This document shows, one piece after another, positions 25,433-33,118 of a stretch of DNA of 64,000 nt. Within the stretch, counting starts at the first letter, position 1; each line of letters opens with the position of its first letter. This stretch comes from Lawsonia intracellularis PHE/MN1-00. Lineage in GTDB: Bacteria > Desulfobacterota > Desulfovibrionia > Desulfovibrionales > Desulfovibrionaceae. Location: NCBI RefSeq assembly GCF_000055945.1, contig NC_008011.1, positions 1,297,501-1,361,500 on the forward strand. The letters run 5' to 3'. A model generated the notes under the pieces. That model was not told the DNA's origin. It saw only the letters and a program-made list of their open reading frames with translations, and made no database searches. A program made the translations under genes and the position numbers.

Positions 25433-26212
25433 TTATATCATTAGAGATAAAGAGGAGGGTAAGGTTTCTTGTGCTAATTTATCATTGTAAGAATAGAGAG
25501 AAGCGACAGCTTTTTGTGAAGGAGGTAAATGTGCTCCTATCATATTACCATCTATTGTAGTATTCTTTGCAGATGAAAACATAAAAGGCGACGCTAAGAA
25601 TCCAATTAGAGATTCATTTACTGAGAAATTTCCTATTTTATTAATAGATTTTTTTTCTTGTTTTTTTGTTGTAATAGTATTTTTTTCAGAAAGTTTATTC
25701 TTACCATTTTCTGCATTTTCTATAGAATTTTTTTCTATTTTTGCTTGTGCCTCCATTTGGTTTGCCTGAGAAGCAACTTGCATATCCTGACTTGATGGAT
25801 TTGCTGGTGCTAAAGCAGCACTACGGATTTTACGTGCTTTTTCAATAGTTTTTTCAGGATTTCCTTCTTCAGGAGACACATTTATTTGTACTTCACCTCC
25901 TGTTGCATAGCTTTTATTATCTGGTCCTTTTGTAGTTGTATAACTTGCTGGACTGGTTAAATCTCCACCAGCAGTCATATGGGCTTGTTCATGAGTACGT
26001 ACTTCTTGATCACGTTTTTTTAATTCTTCAACTTCTTTTTTTTGCTCAGGGGTAAGTCTAAGTCCTGTTGCATCAGTATCTTTCTCTTTTGAAAGATTAT
26101 TTTGAATTGGAGTATTCGTATTCTCTTTTTTGCTTTTTTGACTGTCACTATGTACAGAACATCCTGAGCATCCTGAGAAACTTATAGAAGAAGATGAAAT
26201 TCCTTCAATCAT
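25433..26212 (-). CDS. SprA-related putative metalloprotease
   Basis: Belongs to the SprA-related/CC_0126-like putative metalloprotease family by its core: LTPEQKKEVEELKKRDQEVR, then THEQAHMTAGG with the HEQAH zinc-like motif, then YTTTKGPDNKSYATGGEV, then NPEKTIEKARKIRSAALAP and PSSQDMQVA. I start it at ATG 26212 (259 residues), behind GGGGATATTAC, not at an upstream TTG (26245). The N-terminus is S-rich with two Cys (GCSGCSVH), and the C-terminal 70 residues are unlike the family. No signal peptide is visible. The substrate is unknown, and proteolytic activity is inferred from the HExxH-like motif. Confidence 0.75.
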   Translation of the reverse strand: MIEGISSSSISFSGCSGCSVHSDSQKSKKENTNTPIQNNLSKEKDTDATGLRLTPEQKKEVEELKKRDQEVRTHEQAHMTAGGDLTSPASYTTTKGPDNKSYATGGEVQINVSPEEGNPEKTIEKARKIRSAALAPANPSSQDMQVASQANQMEAQAKIEKNSIENAENGKNKLSEKNTITTKKQEKKSINKIGNFSVNESLIGFLASPFMFSSAKNTTIDGNMIGAHLPPSQKAVASLYSYNDKLAQETLPSSLSLMI

Positions 26213-26235
26213 GTAATATCCCCATGTGGAAGTTT

Positions 26236-26247
26236 CATTGTACAATG
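26236..26247. promoter_or_regulatory. 12-base perfect palindrome between the small-RNA terminator and the SprA-related gene
   Basis: CATTGTACAATG lies 24 bases upstream of the gene start on the minus strand. A single palindrome in an AT-rich region could be chance; it is a candidate operator only. Confidence 0.25.
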
Positions 26248-26281
26248 TTTATCGGGAGAGTGTTATGAAACTTTAGGGATT

Positions 26282-26326
26282 AAAAGAAAAAAATACGACG
26301 ATCCGGAGGAGGAGGGATCGTCGTAT
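26282..26326 (-). terminator. Strong rho-independent terminator of the candidate minus-strand RNA
   Basis: A perfect 12-bp stem (ATACGACGATCC / GGATCGTCGTAT) closes a 10-nt loop that reads CTCCTCCTCC on the minus strand, followed by T7-C-T4. The direction is unambiguous: a T run follows only on the minus strand. Confidence 0.85.
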
Positions 26327-26505
26327 AGGAAGGAGGAGGAGGATGAGGTGGTTAGGGAGGTTTAGTCTCCTCAAAATAGACTCTCACTAGATTTATTTTG
26401 CTGTGTTGAAGCATTCCAGCGGTCTATGTGTAGCCTGTATATATTAACGGCACTTTGCCGATTGAACTGCCTTGATCCAAAACCAAGGACTTTTGGACTC
26501 ATTTG
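26282..26505 (-). ncRNA. Candidate small RNA with repeated CCUCC (anti-Shine-Dalgarno) segments
   Basis: The transcript would run from roughly 26505 (5' end not defined) to the terminator at 26282. The minus strand has higher G+C than its surroundings and no supported ORF. It has local hairpins near the 5' end (CGGCA-CTT-TGCCG at 26448-26460; TCCAAAA/TTTTGGA at 26476-26497) and a C/U-rich stretch (26325-26365) with CCTCC repeated, plus CTCCTCCTCC in the terminator loop. Such CCUCC loops are known in small RNAs that pair with ribosome-binding sites. No known RNA family (6S, SRP, tmRNA, RNase P, common riboswitches) fits by eye. Alternatively it is a leader of the SprA-related gene ending in an attenuator 70 bases before that start. 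Confidence 0.45.
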
Positions 26506-26848
26506 TCATAATAAAATACAATTACTATATTTTATATATCCTTTTCTAATTTTCTATTAGATTAGAGTCCTTGTTAAGTTTCTATTTTAATAATTTCACT
26601 ATATATATATATATTATAAAATGGACTAACACTTGCTAATACCTTAATAAACACCTTACCTAAAAACTTATATACTTCTTTTTACCACTATGAAGTTATT
26701 AAGAAATAATTGCTAATAAACTTTTTCTTTTATGCGTGTTTTTTTGTTTGATATTTACTTTAAAGCAACTCGTGTGCCAAAAGTATAATATATTGATAAT
26801 ATTTATTATTCATAAATGAAATATACTAAGGGGAGAGTTTTGATATAT

Positions 26849-26889
26849 ATAAAAAATATACATAAAAGAAAGTGCTGTATATTTTTTAT
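26849..26889. repeat. 13-bp inverted repeat, one arm repeated again at 27372
   Basis: ATAAAAAATATAC (26849-26861) and its perfect complement GTATATTTTTTAT (26877-26889) flank 15 bases. The sequence ATAAAAAATATACAT of the first arm recurs at 27373-27387, directly before the kinase start. Confidence 0.45.
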
Positions 26890-27136
26890 GCAGTATATAT
26901 AATTTTTTTGTTAAAATATATAGTATATATTTATTTTTGGATAGGTTAGTTTAAAGGACATGGGATGGGAAGAAAATAGCTTATAATTTCAAATAAATAT
27001 ATAAAAATATATAATTATAGTGTGAATAGCTTGCCAAAAATTATTATCTGGTTACTTTATATTATATATAACTTCATTTTTTCTTTTTATTACATTAGGT
27101 TATAATATTCAATCTGGTTTTATTTTTTACTTTTTT

Positions 27137-27158
27137 TAACATAAGATTAACATAAGAT
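27137..27158. repeat. Tandem 11-bp direct repeat
   Basis: TAACATAAGAT occurs twice without spacing, 230 bases before the kinase gene. One turn of DNA per unit would suit a dimeric regulator, but low complexity makes chance likely. Confidence 0.35.
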
Positions 27159-27388
27159 TTTTATTTTTTGATTATTCTTTATATATAATAATCAGATATA
27201 AAAAAGATAGATAATACCTTTCAACATAATTAATTAGATCGTAACTTATTAAAAAGTATAATTTTTACAATCTAGTATATATAAATAACAGGTAGTTAAT
27301 TTATAGATTAAATATATTTTATATAAACTTACAAAAATTATTTTGATAGGCTAGACAAAAGAGAACTTATGTATAAAAAATATACATT

Positions 27389-29131
27389 ATGTTAATAAAA
27401 ACAACTATGAAAGAATATCAGCCTAAACTTTCTTGGAGAACTATAGGGATATTTTTTTTACTTATCTTATTAGCTACTTTTATTATAGGAAAGTCAGGTA
27501 AACAGTCTCAGAATATTGTTCTGCAGCTTTTTTTAGATAAAGGCTCTACTTTGATTAATTCTATAGCTCATTTAACAAAAGATGATACAATAGGATATAA
27601 TAAGGGATTTCAAATACAATTGGTAATTGATAAGTTAGTAAGGCAAAAAGATGTTTATTTTATTGTAGTTACAACTCAAGAAAAAATATTTTTTGCACAT
27701 TCTTCAGATAGTAACTTTCCTTTAAACCGCTCTGAAATTAACACATTAGTGGATATGGCTTCAGCAACTGTTATACCAGGTGATGGTATAATGTGGAATT
27801 TTTTACAGTTAAACAATAATAATGCTTTTGTTGTATATAGTAGGTCCCCAGGGATAGTTAGTGACTCTCCAGTTAATGTAACACAAGGTAATTTTAAAGA
27901 TGGCTCCTTCATTTTTATTGGATTTAATCCTGAACTTTTTTTAGAGGTACAAGATGCTGATAAGGAACAATCTTTACTATCTATTTGTACTATTTTATTT
28001 TTTTGTCTTCTTTTACTATTAAGTTTTATATTTTTTAGAAACTTTGGATATATTCAAAAAACATATAATGTAATTAATGCATTGACAGAATATGTTGTAT
28101 TAACGTCTAAAGATGGTCTTATGTTACTTGACTCAGCTGGAGCTGTTTTGCAAATGAATCCAGCTGCAGCTCAGTTTTTTCATATAAGTAACCCTATTAT
28201 AGGGTCTTGGGTTTATCTCAGTAATAAAAAACACGATGAGCTTTTCCCACCCATTTTTTATGATGTGATTAAACAGGTTATTGAACAAGGGAAATTAGAA
28301 GAAACAGAGCTCTTCTTATCTTTAGCAGGAGAAGAACATTATATAATAGTTCAAGGTAATTCTTTGGATACATTTAAGAAGGGTCAACCAGAATATCTTT
28401 TATCTTTTAGAGATATTACAAAAATACGACTATTAGAAAAAGATCTTTATCAAAAAGATACGTTAGCATCAATTGGAAGCCTTGCAAGTGGAGTAGCCCA
28501 TGAGATAAGGAGTCCTTTAAGTTCTATAAAAGGATATGTGAACTATCTAGGTGATCGATTACCCTATGATAGTTCTGATCAAGAACTCATTAAAATTATT
28601 ATGCAAGAAATCGATCGTCTTAATCGAGTTATTTCTGACTTAATAGGACTGTCTGTCCCTACAGATGTTTATCCAGAGTATATTGATTTACAAAAAGTTA
28701 TTGAAGATACGTTACGTTTAGTTAAACTTGATGCTAAAAGACATTCTGTAGAGCTTCTATTTTATAGAAATGAAGAGCTTCCTTTTGTTCCTTTAGATCC
28801 AGATCGTATTCGTCAAGTCCTTCTTAATCTTTGTCTTAATGCTCTTGATGCTATGCCAGATGGTGGTTCATTAAAAATAATTTTTGACGTTAACAAAAAT
28901 ACACAGCAGTTTTTTCTTGAAGTGATTGATACAGGCATGGGTATAAATGAAGAAGTGTTACCACGAATATTTGATCCATATTTTACTACAAAATTGAAGG
29001 GCACAGGTTTAGGACTTTCAACAGTCCGTAAGATAGTTGAGGCTCATAAAGGAACAATACTAGTTTCTTCAGAATTAGGGAAAGGAACTATTTTTCGTTT
29101 AGTTTTTCCTCTTAAACTTAATGAGTTATGA
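27389..29131 (+). CDS. Sensor histidine kinase (NtrB/ZraS-type)
   Basis: A 580-residue membrane kinase. Helix 1 (about residues 17-35) and helix 2 (about 196-216) bracket a periplasmic sensor region of about 160 residues. A PAS domain (about 230-330) follows. The H box is SGVAHEIRSPLSSIKGY, with His near 371. The ATPase part has LNLCLNALDAMPDGG (N box), IDTGMGI (G1) and KGTGLGLSTV (G2). It is followed, with no gap, by an NtrC-type regulator, forming a classic pair. Start ATG 27389 or 27407; neither has a clear ribosome site. The ligand is unknown; ZraS-like kinases often sense metals or envelope stress. Confidence 0.88.
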   Translation: MLIKTTMKEYQPKLSWRTIGIFFLLILLATFIIGKSGKQSQNIVLQLFLDKGSTLINSIAHLTKDDTIGYNKGFQIQLVIDKLVRQKDVYFIVVTTQEKIFFAHSSDSNFPLNRSEINTLVDMASATVIPGDGIMWNFLQLNNNNAFVVYSRSPGIVSDSPVNVTQGNFKDGSFIFIGFNPELFLEVQDADKEQSLLSICTILFFCLLLLLSFIFFRNFGYIQKTYNVINALTEYVVLTSKDGLMLLDSAGAVLQMNPAAAQFFHISNPIIGSWVYLSNKKHDELFPPIFYDVIKQVIEQGKLEETELFLSLAGEEHYIIVQGNSLDTFKKGQPEYLLSFRDITKIRLLEKDLYQKDTLASIGSLASGVAHEIRSPLSSIKGYVNYLGDRLPYDSSDQELIKIIMQEIDRLNRVISDLIGLSVPTDVYPEYIDLQKVIEDTLRLVKLDAKRHSVELLFYRNEELPFVPLDPDRIRQVLLNLCLNALDAMPDGGSLKIIFDVNKNTQQFFLEVIDTGMGINEEVLPRIFDPYFTTKLKGTGLGLSTVRKIVEAHKGTILVSSELGKGTIFRLVFPLKLNEL

Positions 29132-29150
29132 CAGTTTTGGCAGAGGTACT

Positions 29151-30566
29151 ATGATGAAACCTATTATTCTTATTGTAGATGATGATGATGTACATCGTAG
29201 TATGTTGTCTGCATTACTAAAGGGGTGGGGGTATGAAACAGATGAAGCAAGTGATGGAGATATTGCAATTACAAAAGCAAAAGAGCATGCATATGATACA
29301 ATTTTATCTGATTTAAAAATGGCAAGAGTTGATGGTATAAAAATGTTAGAATGTATTTTAAATTATAACCCATCCATACCTATTATTATAATGACTGCAT
29401 GGTCTTCAGTAGAGACGGCTGTGCAAGCGCTTCGAATGGGTGCATATGATTATCTTACAAAACCATTAGACTTTGATGCACTGAAAAAAACATTACAAAA
29501 GGCATTAACACATCTACAGGTACATCCTATAGTACGGGATAATGAATCATTTCACAAAGTTAATACAAAAATTGAACAATCTAATTTAGGTATTTTGGGC
29601 CGTAGTCCATGTATGCTTGAATTAATACAAATGGTTAGCACAGTAGCACCATCCGAAGCTACTATTTTAATTGTTGGTGAATCGGGAACAGGTAAAGAGC
29701 TTGTTGCTCGAGCTATAAGACAAGCAAGCCATCGTAGTGACGCACCTTTTGTCACAGTCAATTGTGCAGCATTAAGTCCAGCACTTCTTGAGTCAGAGCT
29801 TTTTGGTCATGAAAAGGGGGCATTCACAGGTGCTGATCGACGAAGAGAAGGTCGTTTTAAACAAGCAGATGGAGGAACACTTTTTCTTGATGAAATTGGC
29901 GAGTTACCTTTATTGCTTCAAGCAAAATTATTACGCGCCATACAGCAAGGCGAGATACAGCGTGTAGGAAGTGATACACCTATAACAGTAAATGTAAGAG
30001 TTATTGCAGCAACTAATAGAGATTTACCAGAAGAAGTTATAGCAGGACGATTTCGTGAAGATTTATATTATCGTTTAAATGTAATAGGGATAGAAGTTCC
30101 ACCACTAAGAAATCGTATTGAGGATATTCCACTACTTGCTACATTTTTTCTAGAAAAATTTGCGCTGTCAAACCGTAAGGTAATAAAAGGATTTACGCCT
30201 CAGAGTATGGATGTACTCCTAAGGTATAATTGGCCAGGTAATGTAAGAGAGCTTGAGAATGCAATAGAGAGAGCTGTTATTTTAACTACAGGAGACTATA
30301 TATCAGAACGAGAATTACCTATGGTTATGACTTCTCCTTCACAACCTAATGTACTTTCTAGTCAATCAGATAAAGAAATAGTCCAATATAAAGATACTGT
30401 TAAACATTTAAGTCAAGAGCAAACCTTAACACTTGAAGAGCTTGAAAAAAGAGCTATTATAAATATGCTTCATGAAACATCTGAGAATAAAAGTGAAGCA
30501 GCACGTAGACTTGGCATCACAAGAGCGACATTACACAATAAACTTAAACGATATGGAATAGAATAA
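29151..30566 (+). CDS. Sigma-54-dependent response regulator (NtrC/ZraR-type)
   Basis: A 471-residue regulator with three domains. The receiver (about 1-120) has the acidic DDDD pocket and phospho-Asp in ILSDLKM. The AAA+ domain (about 140-380) has GESGTGKELVARAI, the sigma-54-contacting GAFTGA loop, DGGTLFLDEIGELP, and RFREDLYYRLNV. The C-terminal Fis-type helix-turn-helix is SEAARRLGITRATLHNKLKRYG. The start is ATG 29151 with AGAGG upstream; a start at 29121 would overlap the kinase. It is the partner of the preceding kinase. It is complete, unlike the receiver-less activator at 43057. Confidence 0.93.
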   Translation: MMKPIILIVDDDDVHRSMLSALLKGWGYETDEASDGDIAITKAKEHAYDTILSDLKMARVDGIKMLECILNYNPSIPIIIMTAWSSVETAVQALRMGAYDYLTKPLDFDALKKTLQKALTHLQVHPIVRDNESFHKVNTKIEQSNLGILGRSPCMLELIQMVSTVAPSEATILIVGESGTGKELVARAIRQASHRSDAPFVTVNCAALSPALLESELFGHEKGAFTGADRRREGRFKQADGGTLFLDEIGELPLLLQAKLLRAIQQGEIQRVGSDTPITVNVRVIAATNRDLPEEVIAGRFREDLYYRLNVIGIEVPPLRNRIEDIPLLATFFLEKFALSNRKVIKGFTPQSMDVLLRYNWPGNVRELENAIERAVILTTGDYISERELPMVMTSPSQPNVLSSQSDKEIVQYKDTVKHLSQEQTLTLEELEKRAIINMLHETSENKSEAARRLGITRATLHNKLKRYGIE

Positions 30567-30698
30567 TACTTGACAGTGATATTATCAAACCCTAATTTAT
30601 TGTTGTCTTATTATAAGTTATAATCCAGTTTATTATTTATTTAGTTATTTATTGTGACTTATTCAAAAAATAAGTTGTCTTAAAAAATAGGGAGAAAT

Positions 30699-31115
30699 AT
30701 GTCAGAGGTTCTGTATGAGTTTTATACAGGTTTAACAATGACACAGGGTAATGATTCAGCTTTAAGTAGTAAATCACCATTGAAGGCTTTTTCAAATCAG
30801 ACTATTGATTGGGACTTATCTCCTGAAAAGGCAGTAACCTTACATCTAGAGTATGGCAACAATAATTGGCATGTCATACATACAGGGGGTTGTTCTGGTC
30901 ATGATTCTTCTGTTTATTTTATAGTTGATACATATAGTGATCCTATACAAGTACGCCTTATTCGAAGGAATTTTGAAATGGCAGAACACCTTATTAGTAT
31001 ACCATTACCGGATACGTTAGTTAAACTTTTTCAAAAAGAGTATGGAAATATTCGTGGTGTATTTGAACCTCTCCCTGAGATTAAGGAATGGCTACGTACA
31101 GAGCTTGGCCAATAG
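30699..31115 (+). CDS. Protein of unknown function (138 aa)
   Basis: I do not recognise this protein. It is soluble, acidic, without signal or membrane helix. The middle part (about 45-110) reads as beta strands: AVTLHLEYGNNNWHVIHTGG, then SVYFIVDTYSDPIQVRLIRR. A GGCSGHDSS motif with one Cys and one His lies between. ATG 30699 has GGGAG 7 bases before it, so it is translated as its own unit. It follows the two-component pair by 130 bases. It converges on the ABC ATPase gene, with only 29 bases between their stops. Confidence 0.7.
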   Translation: MSEVLYEFYTGLTMTQGNDSALSSKSPLKAFSNQTIDWDLSPEKAVTLHLEYGNNNWHVIHTGGCSGHDSSVYFIVDTYSDPIQVRLIRRNFEMAEHLISIPLPDTLVKLFQKEYGNIRGVFEPLPEIKEWLRTELGQ

Positions 31116-31144
31116 TATTTAAGTAGTCCAGTTGTATAATATTA

Positions 31145-32140
31145 TTAGTTATAGAGCCAACAAGAAACATTATGATTATTGCCAATATATGTAGAGGGAG
31201 GTTTTATTATACAACGTTCATGTGCTAGTGGGCAACGAGGTCTAAAGTTGCAACCTATGGGGAGTTTTCCTAAAGCTGGAACCGTCCCAGGTATAGATTC
31301 TAGACGTAATTTGCCCTTTTTTAATAAGGGAATAGCATTCATTAAAGCTTGTGTATATGGGTGTGCAGGCTTTTTGAATAAATCATATACAGATGCGTTT
31401 TCTATAACTTCTCCTGCATACATAACACATACTTCGTCTGCCATTTCAGCTACTACTCCTAAATTATGAGTTATAAGTAGCATACTCATTTGATGTTTTT
31501 CAATAAGCTGTCTAAGTAGCACAAGAAGTTGTCTTTGAATCGTTACATCTAAGGCTGTAGTTGGTTCATCAGCAATAAGTAGACTGGGTGAACAACTAAG
31601 AGCCATAGCAATCATTATACGCTGTCGTATGCCTCCTGATAATTGATGTGGATAGTCCAAAATACGTTTTTCCGGAGATGAAATACCAACAATTTTAAGT
31701 AGCTCTATAGCTTTATGAAGAGCGTCTTTCTTTGAGAAGTGAAGATGTTGAATAAGTGGTTCTGCTATTTGATCTCCTACACGGATGACAGGGTTGAGAG
31801 ATGTCATTGGTTCTTGAAAAATCATTCCAATATCTTTACCTCTTTTTTCCCTTATTTCTGCTTCTGAAAGCTGAGTAAGTTCTTTGTTGTTAAATAAAAT
31901 TTGTCCAGATATAATACGTCCATATTCAGGAAGAAGTTTTAGCAAGGCTAATGCTGTCATAGTCTTCCCACACCCAGACTCTCCAACTAGGCATAACGTT
32001 TTCCCTTTATTAAGACAAAATTGGATATGTTGGAGAATTGTTATAGGGGTATCCAGATTAAACTGTACTGAGAGATCAGTTACTTGAAGAAGGTATTCTG
32101 TTTGTTTAACTAAGTATTGTTGCTGCATAGAGTTACTCAA
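31145..32140 (-). CDS. Oligopeptide/dipeptide ABC transporter ATP-binding protein (DppD/OppD-type)
   Basis: A 331-residue ABC ATPase. Walker A is GESGCGKTM, the signature is LSGGIRQR, Walker B is [12 protein letters not shown], the switch His is in [10 protein letters not shown], and the family's C-terminal Cys cluster is [15 protein letters not shown] (shared by DppD, DppF, OppD and OppF). The insertion [12 protein letters not shown] is also typical. LSGGIRQR replaces the usual LSGGMRQR conservatively. No permease, binding protein or second ATPase is in the window, so it is an orphan here; the rest may lie elsewhere. Peptide import would suit an intracellular bacterium, but that is inference. 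Confidence 0.88.
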   Translation of the reverse strand: MSNSMQQQYLVKQTEYLLQVTDLSVQFNLDTPITILQHIQFCLNKGKTLCLVGESGCGKTMTALALLKLLPEYGRIISGQILFNNKELTQLSEAEIREKRGKDIGMIFQEPMTSLNPVIRVGDQIAEPLIQHLHFSKKDALHKAIELLKIVGISSPEKRILDYPHQLSGGIRQRIMIAMALSCSPSLLIADEPTTALDVTIQRQLLVLLRQLIEKHQMSMLLITHNLGVVAEMADEVCVMYAGEVIENASVYDLFKKPAHPYTQALMNAIPLLKKGKLRLESIPGTVPALGKLPIGCNFRPRCPLAHERCIIKPPSTYIGNNHNVSCWLYN

Positions 32141-32234
32141 TAGTGAAATATAATGTTTGTTATATATAATATAATGGTTAGATAACGTATAATAAAAGAT
32201 ATATAAAGTAACTTATTATAAAGGGATACAAAAT

Positions 32235-32253
32235 TCTATTGACAATCATTATC
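32235..32253 (+). promoter_or_regulatory. Fur-type operator overlapping a -35 element
   Basis: TCTATTGACAATCATTATC matches the 19-base Fur consensus GATAATGATAATCATTATC at 15 positions; the right half AATCATTATC is exact. A consensus -35 TTGACA (32239-32244) lies within it, with a fair -10 (CAAAAT, 32262-32267) 17 bases on. Iron-loaded Fur bound here would block initiation of the operon for the Cys-rich peptide, feoA and feoB. Confidence 0.7.
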
Positions 32254-32294
32254 AAAAAGTTCAAAATATTATTATTCTAGAGAGGTAATACATT

Positions 32295-32465
32295 ATGATA
32301 GGTTGGGATTCAGTCCTTACAGGTGGAATTATTATATATACTATTATTTTTGTAACTATTAAGCTTTTTCGGTTAAAGCAATCATGTAATCCCACAAAAA
32401 AAAATAGTTGTACAGGGTGTACTTCAAATCATAACTGTTGTTCTATAGAGCATAGTCTAAAATAA
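32295..32465 (+). CDS. FeoB-associated Cys-rich membrane protein
   Basis: A 56-residue protein, ATG 32295 behind a strong AGAGAGGT. One membrane helix (about residues 8-24) is followed by a short cytoplasmic tail with five Cys (SCNP, NSCTGCTS, NCCS). This is the layout of the FeoB-associated Cys-rich family, whose members are encoded beside feoB and are thought to assist Fe2+ transport. It is the first gene after the Fur-type site and lies 190 bases before feoA. It is short and easily missed. Confidence 0.85.
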   Translation: MIGWDSVLTGGIIIYTIIFVTIKLFRLKQSCNPTKKNSCTGCTSNHNCCSIEHSLK

Positions 32466-32652
32466 CATAAAACTTGGAGTTACGGAACATAGGTAAAAGT
32501 TAATGATATTGAATTAACCCATTATGTTTTTTGTAATATAATTATATAGTTATTTTTTATGATGGCTCCTTTAGATAAAGGATGATTTTTGTCTATAAAA
32601 AGTTTAATTATTATAGATAAATATAGATAGTTTGTAAAAATTGGGAGGAGAT

Positions 32653-32991
32653 ATGTCTGCAGTTGTTGATAGTATGACACCATTTCCTTGTTCAGAACAT
32701 GATGAGCTTCCAGTTATAAATGAAGCAACAGCATGCTGTGTCTTTGATAAGGTAGAGAGTTATATTTCATTGCGTGATTTAAAAGTAGGACAACATGCTC
32801 GTGTTGTACGTGTGCAAGCAGATGGAGAGCTAGGAAGACGTATCCGTGATATGGGTCTTGTCCCAGGGACAGAGGTAACTATTGTTGGGAGGGCACCTCT
32901 TAAAGATCCAGTTGCATTAAGGTTACTAGGTTTTACTCTTAGTCTTAGAAATAGTGAAGCAGACTATGTGATGGTATCACCTATTTCATAA
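32653..32991 (+). CDS. feoA: Ferrous iron transport protein FeoA
   Basis: A small cytoplasmic SH3-like partner of FeoB. From ATG 32653 behind GGGAGGAG the product is 112 residues. The family core is in the second half: ISLRDLKVGQHARVVRVQADGELGRRIRDMGLVPGTEVTI, then VALRLLGFTLSLRNSEADYVMV. The first about 40 residues are an extra acidic N-terminal extension with two or three Cys, longer than usual. It precedes feoB by 128 bases. Confidence 0.92.
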   Translation: MSAVVDSMTPFPCSEHDELPVINEATACCVFDKVESYISLRDLKVGQHARVVRVQADGELGRRIRDMGLVPGTEVTIVGRAPLKDPVALRLLGFTLSLRNSEADYVMVSPIS

Positions 32992-33118
32992 ATAATATGA
33001 GTAAGTATTAAAGTAAAAATATACCATTAATTTGTATATAAAATGGTTAAAGTAACCTTTAGTATTATATAGTTGTTTTTCCCCTTCCATTTGATATATT
33101 ACCAAGTTAAGTGAGATT

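Larger units (their letters stand above)
26521..27388. other. Large AT-rich intergenic region with no gene seen
   Basis: This is the biggest gap without a supported gene in the window. It is very AT-rich and full of TATA-type runs (including a (TA)n tract near 26600-26614), stops occur in all frames, and no conserved protein fragment was recognised. I see no DnaA boxes. It presumably contains the promoters of the minus-strand RNA and of the plus-strand kinase gene, but no -35/-10 pair stands out. Confidence 0.5.

Noticed and set aside
26343-26390. A 15-codon plus-strand frame beginning after AGGAGGAGGAGG, resembling a leader peptide with an ideal ribosome site.
   Set aside because: The purine run is the complement of the C/U-rich part of the candidate minus-strand RNA, the terminator polarity is minus strand, and the peptide has no family resemblance.
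32499-32518. GTTAAT/ATTAAC inverted repeat before feoA as a second Fur box.
   Set aside because: Only about 11 of 19 consensus positions match; too weak to call.
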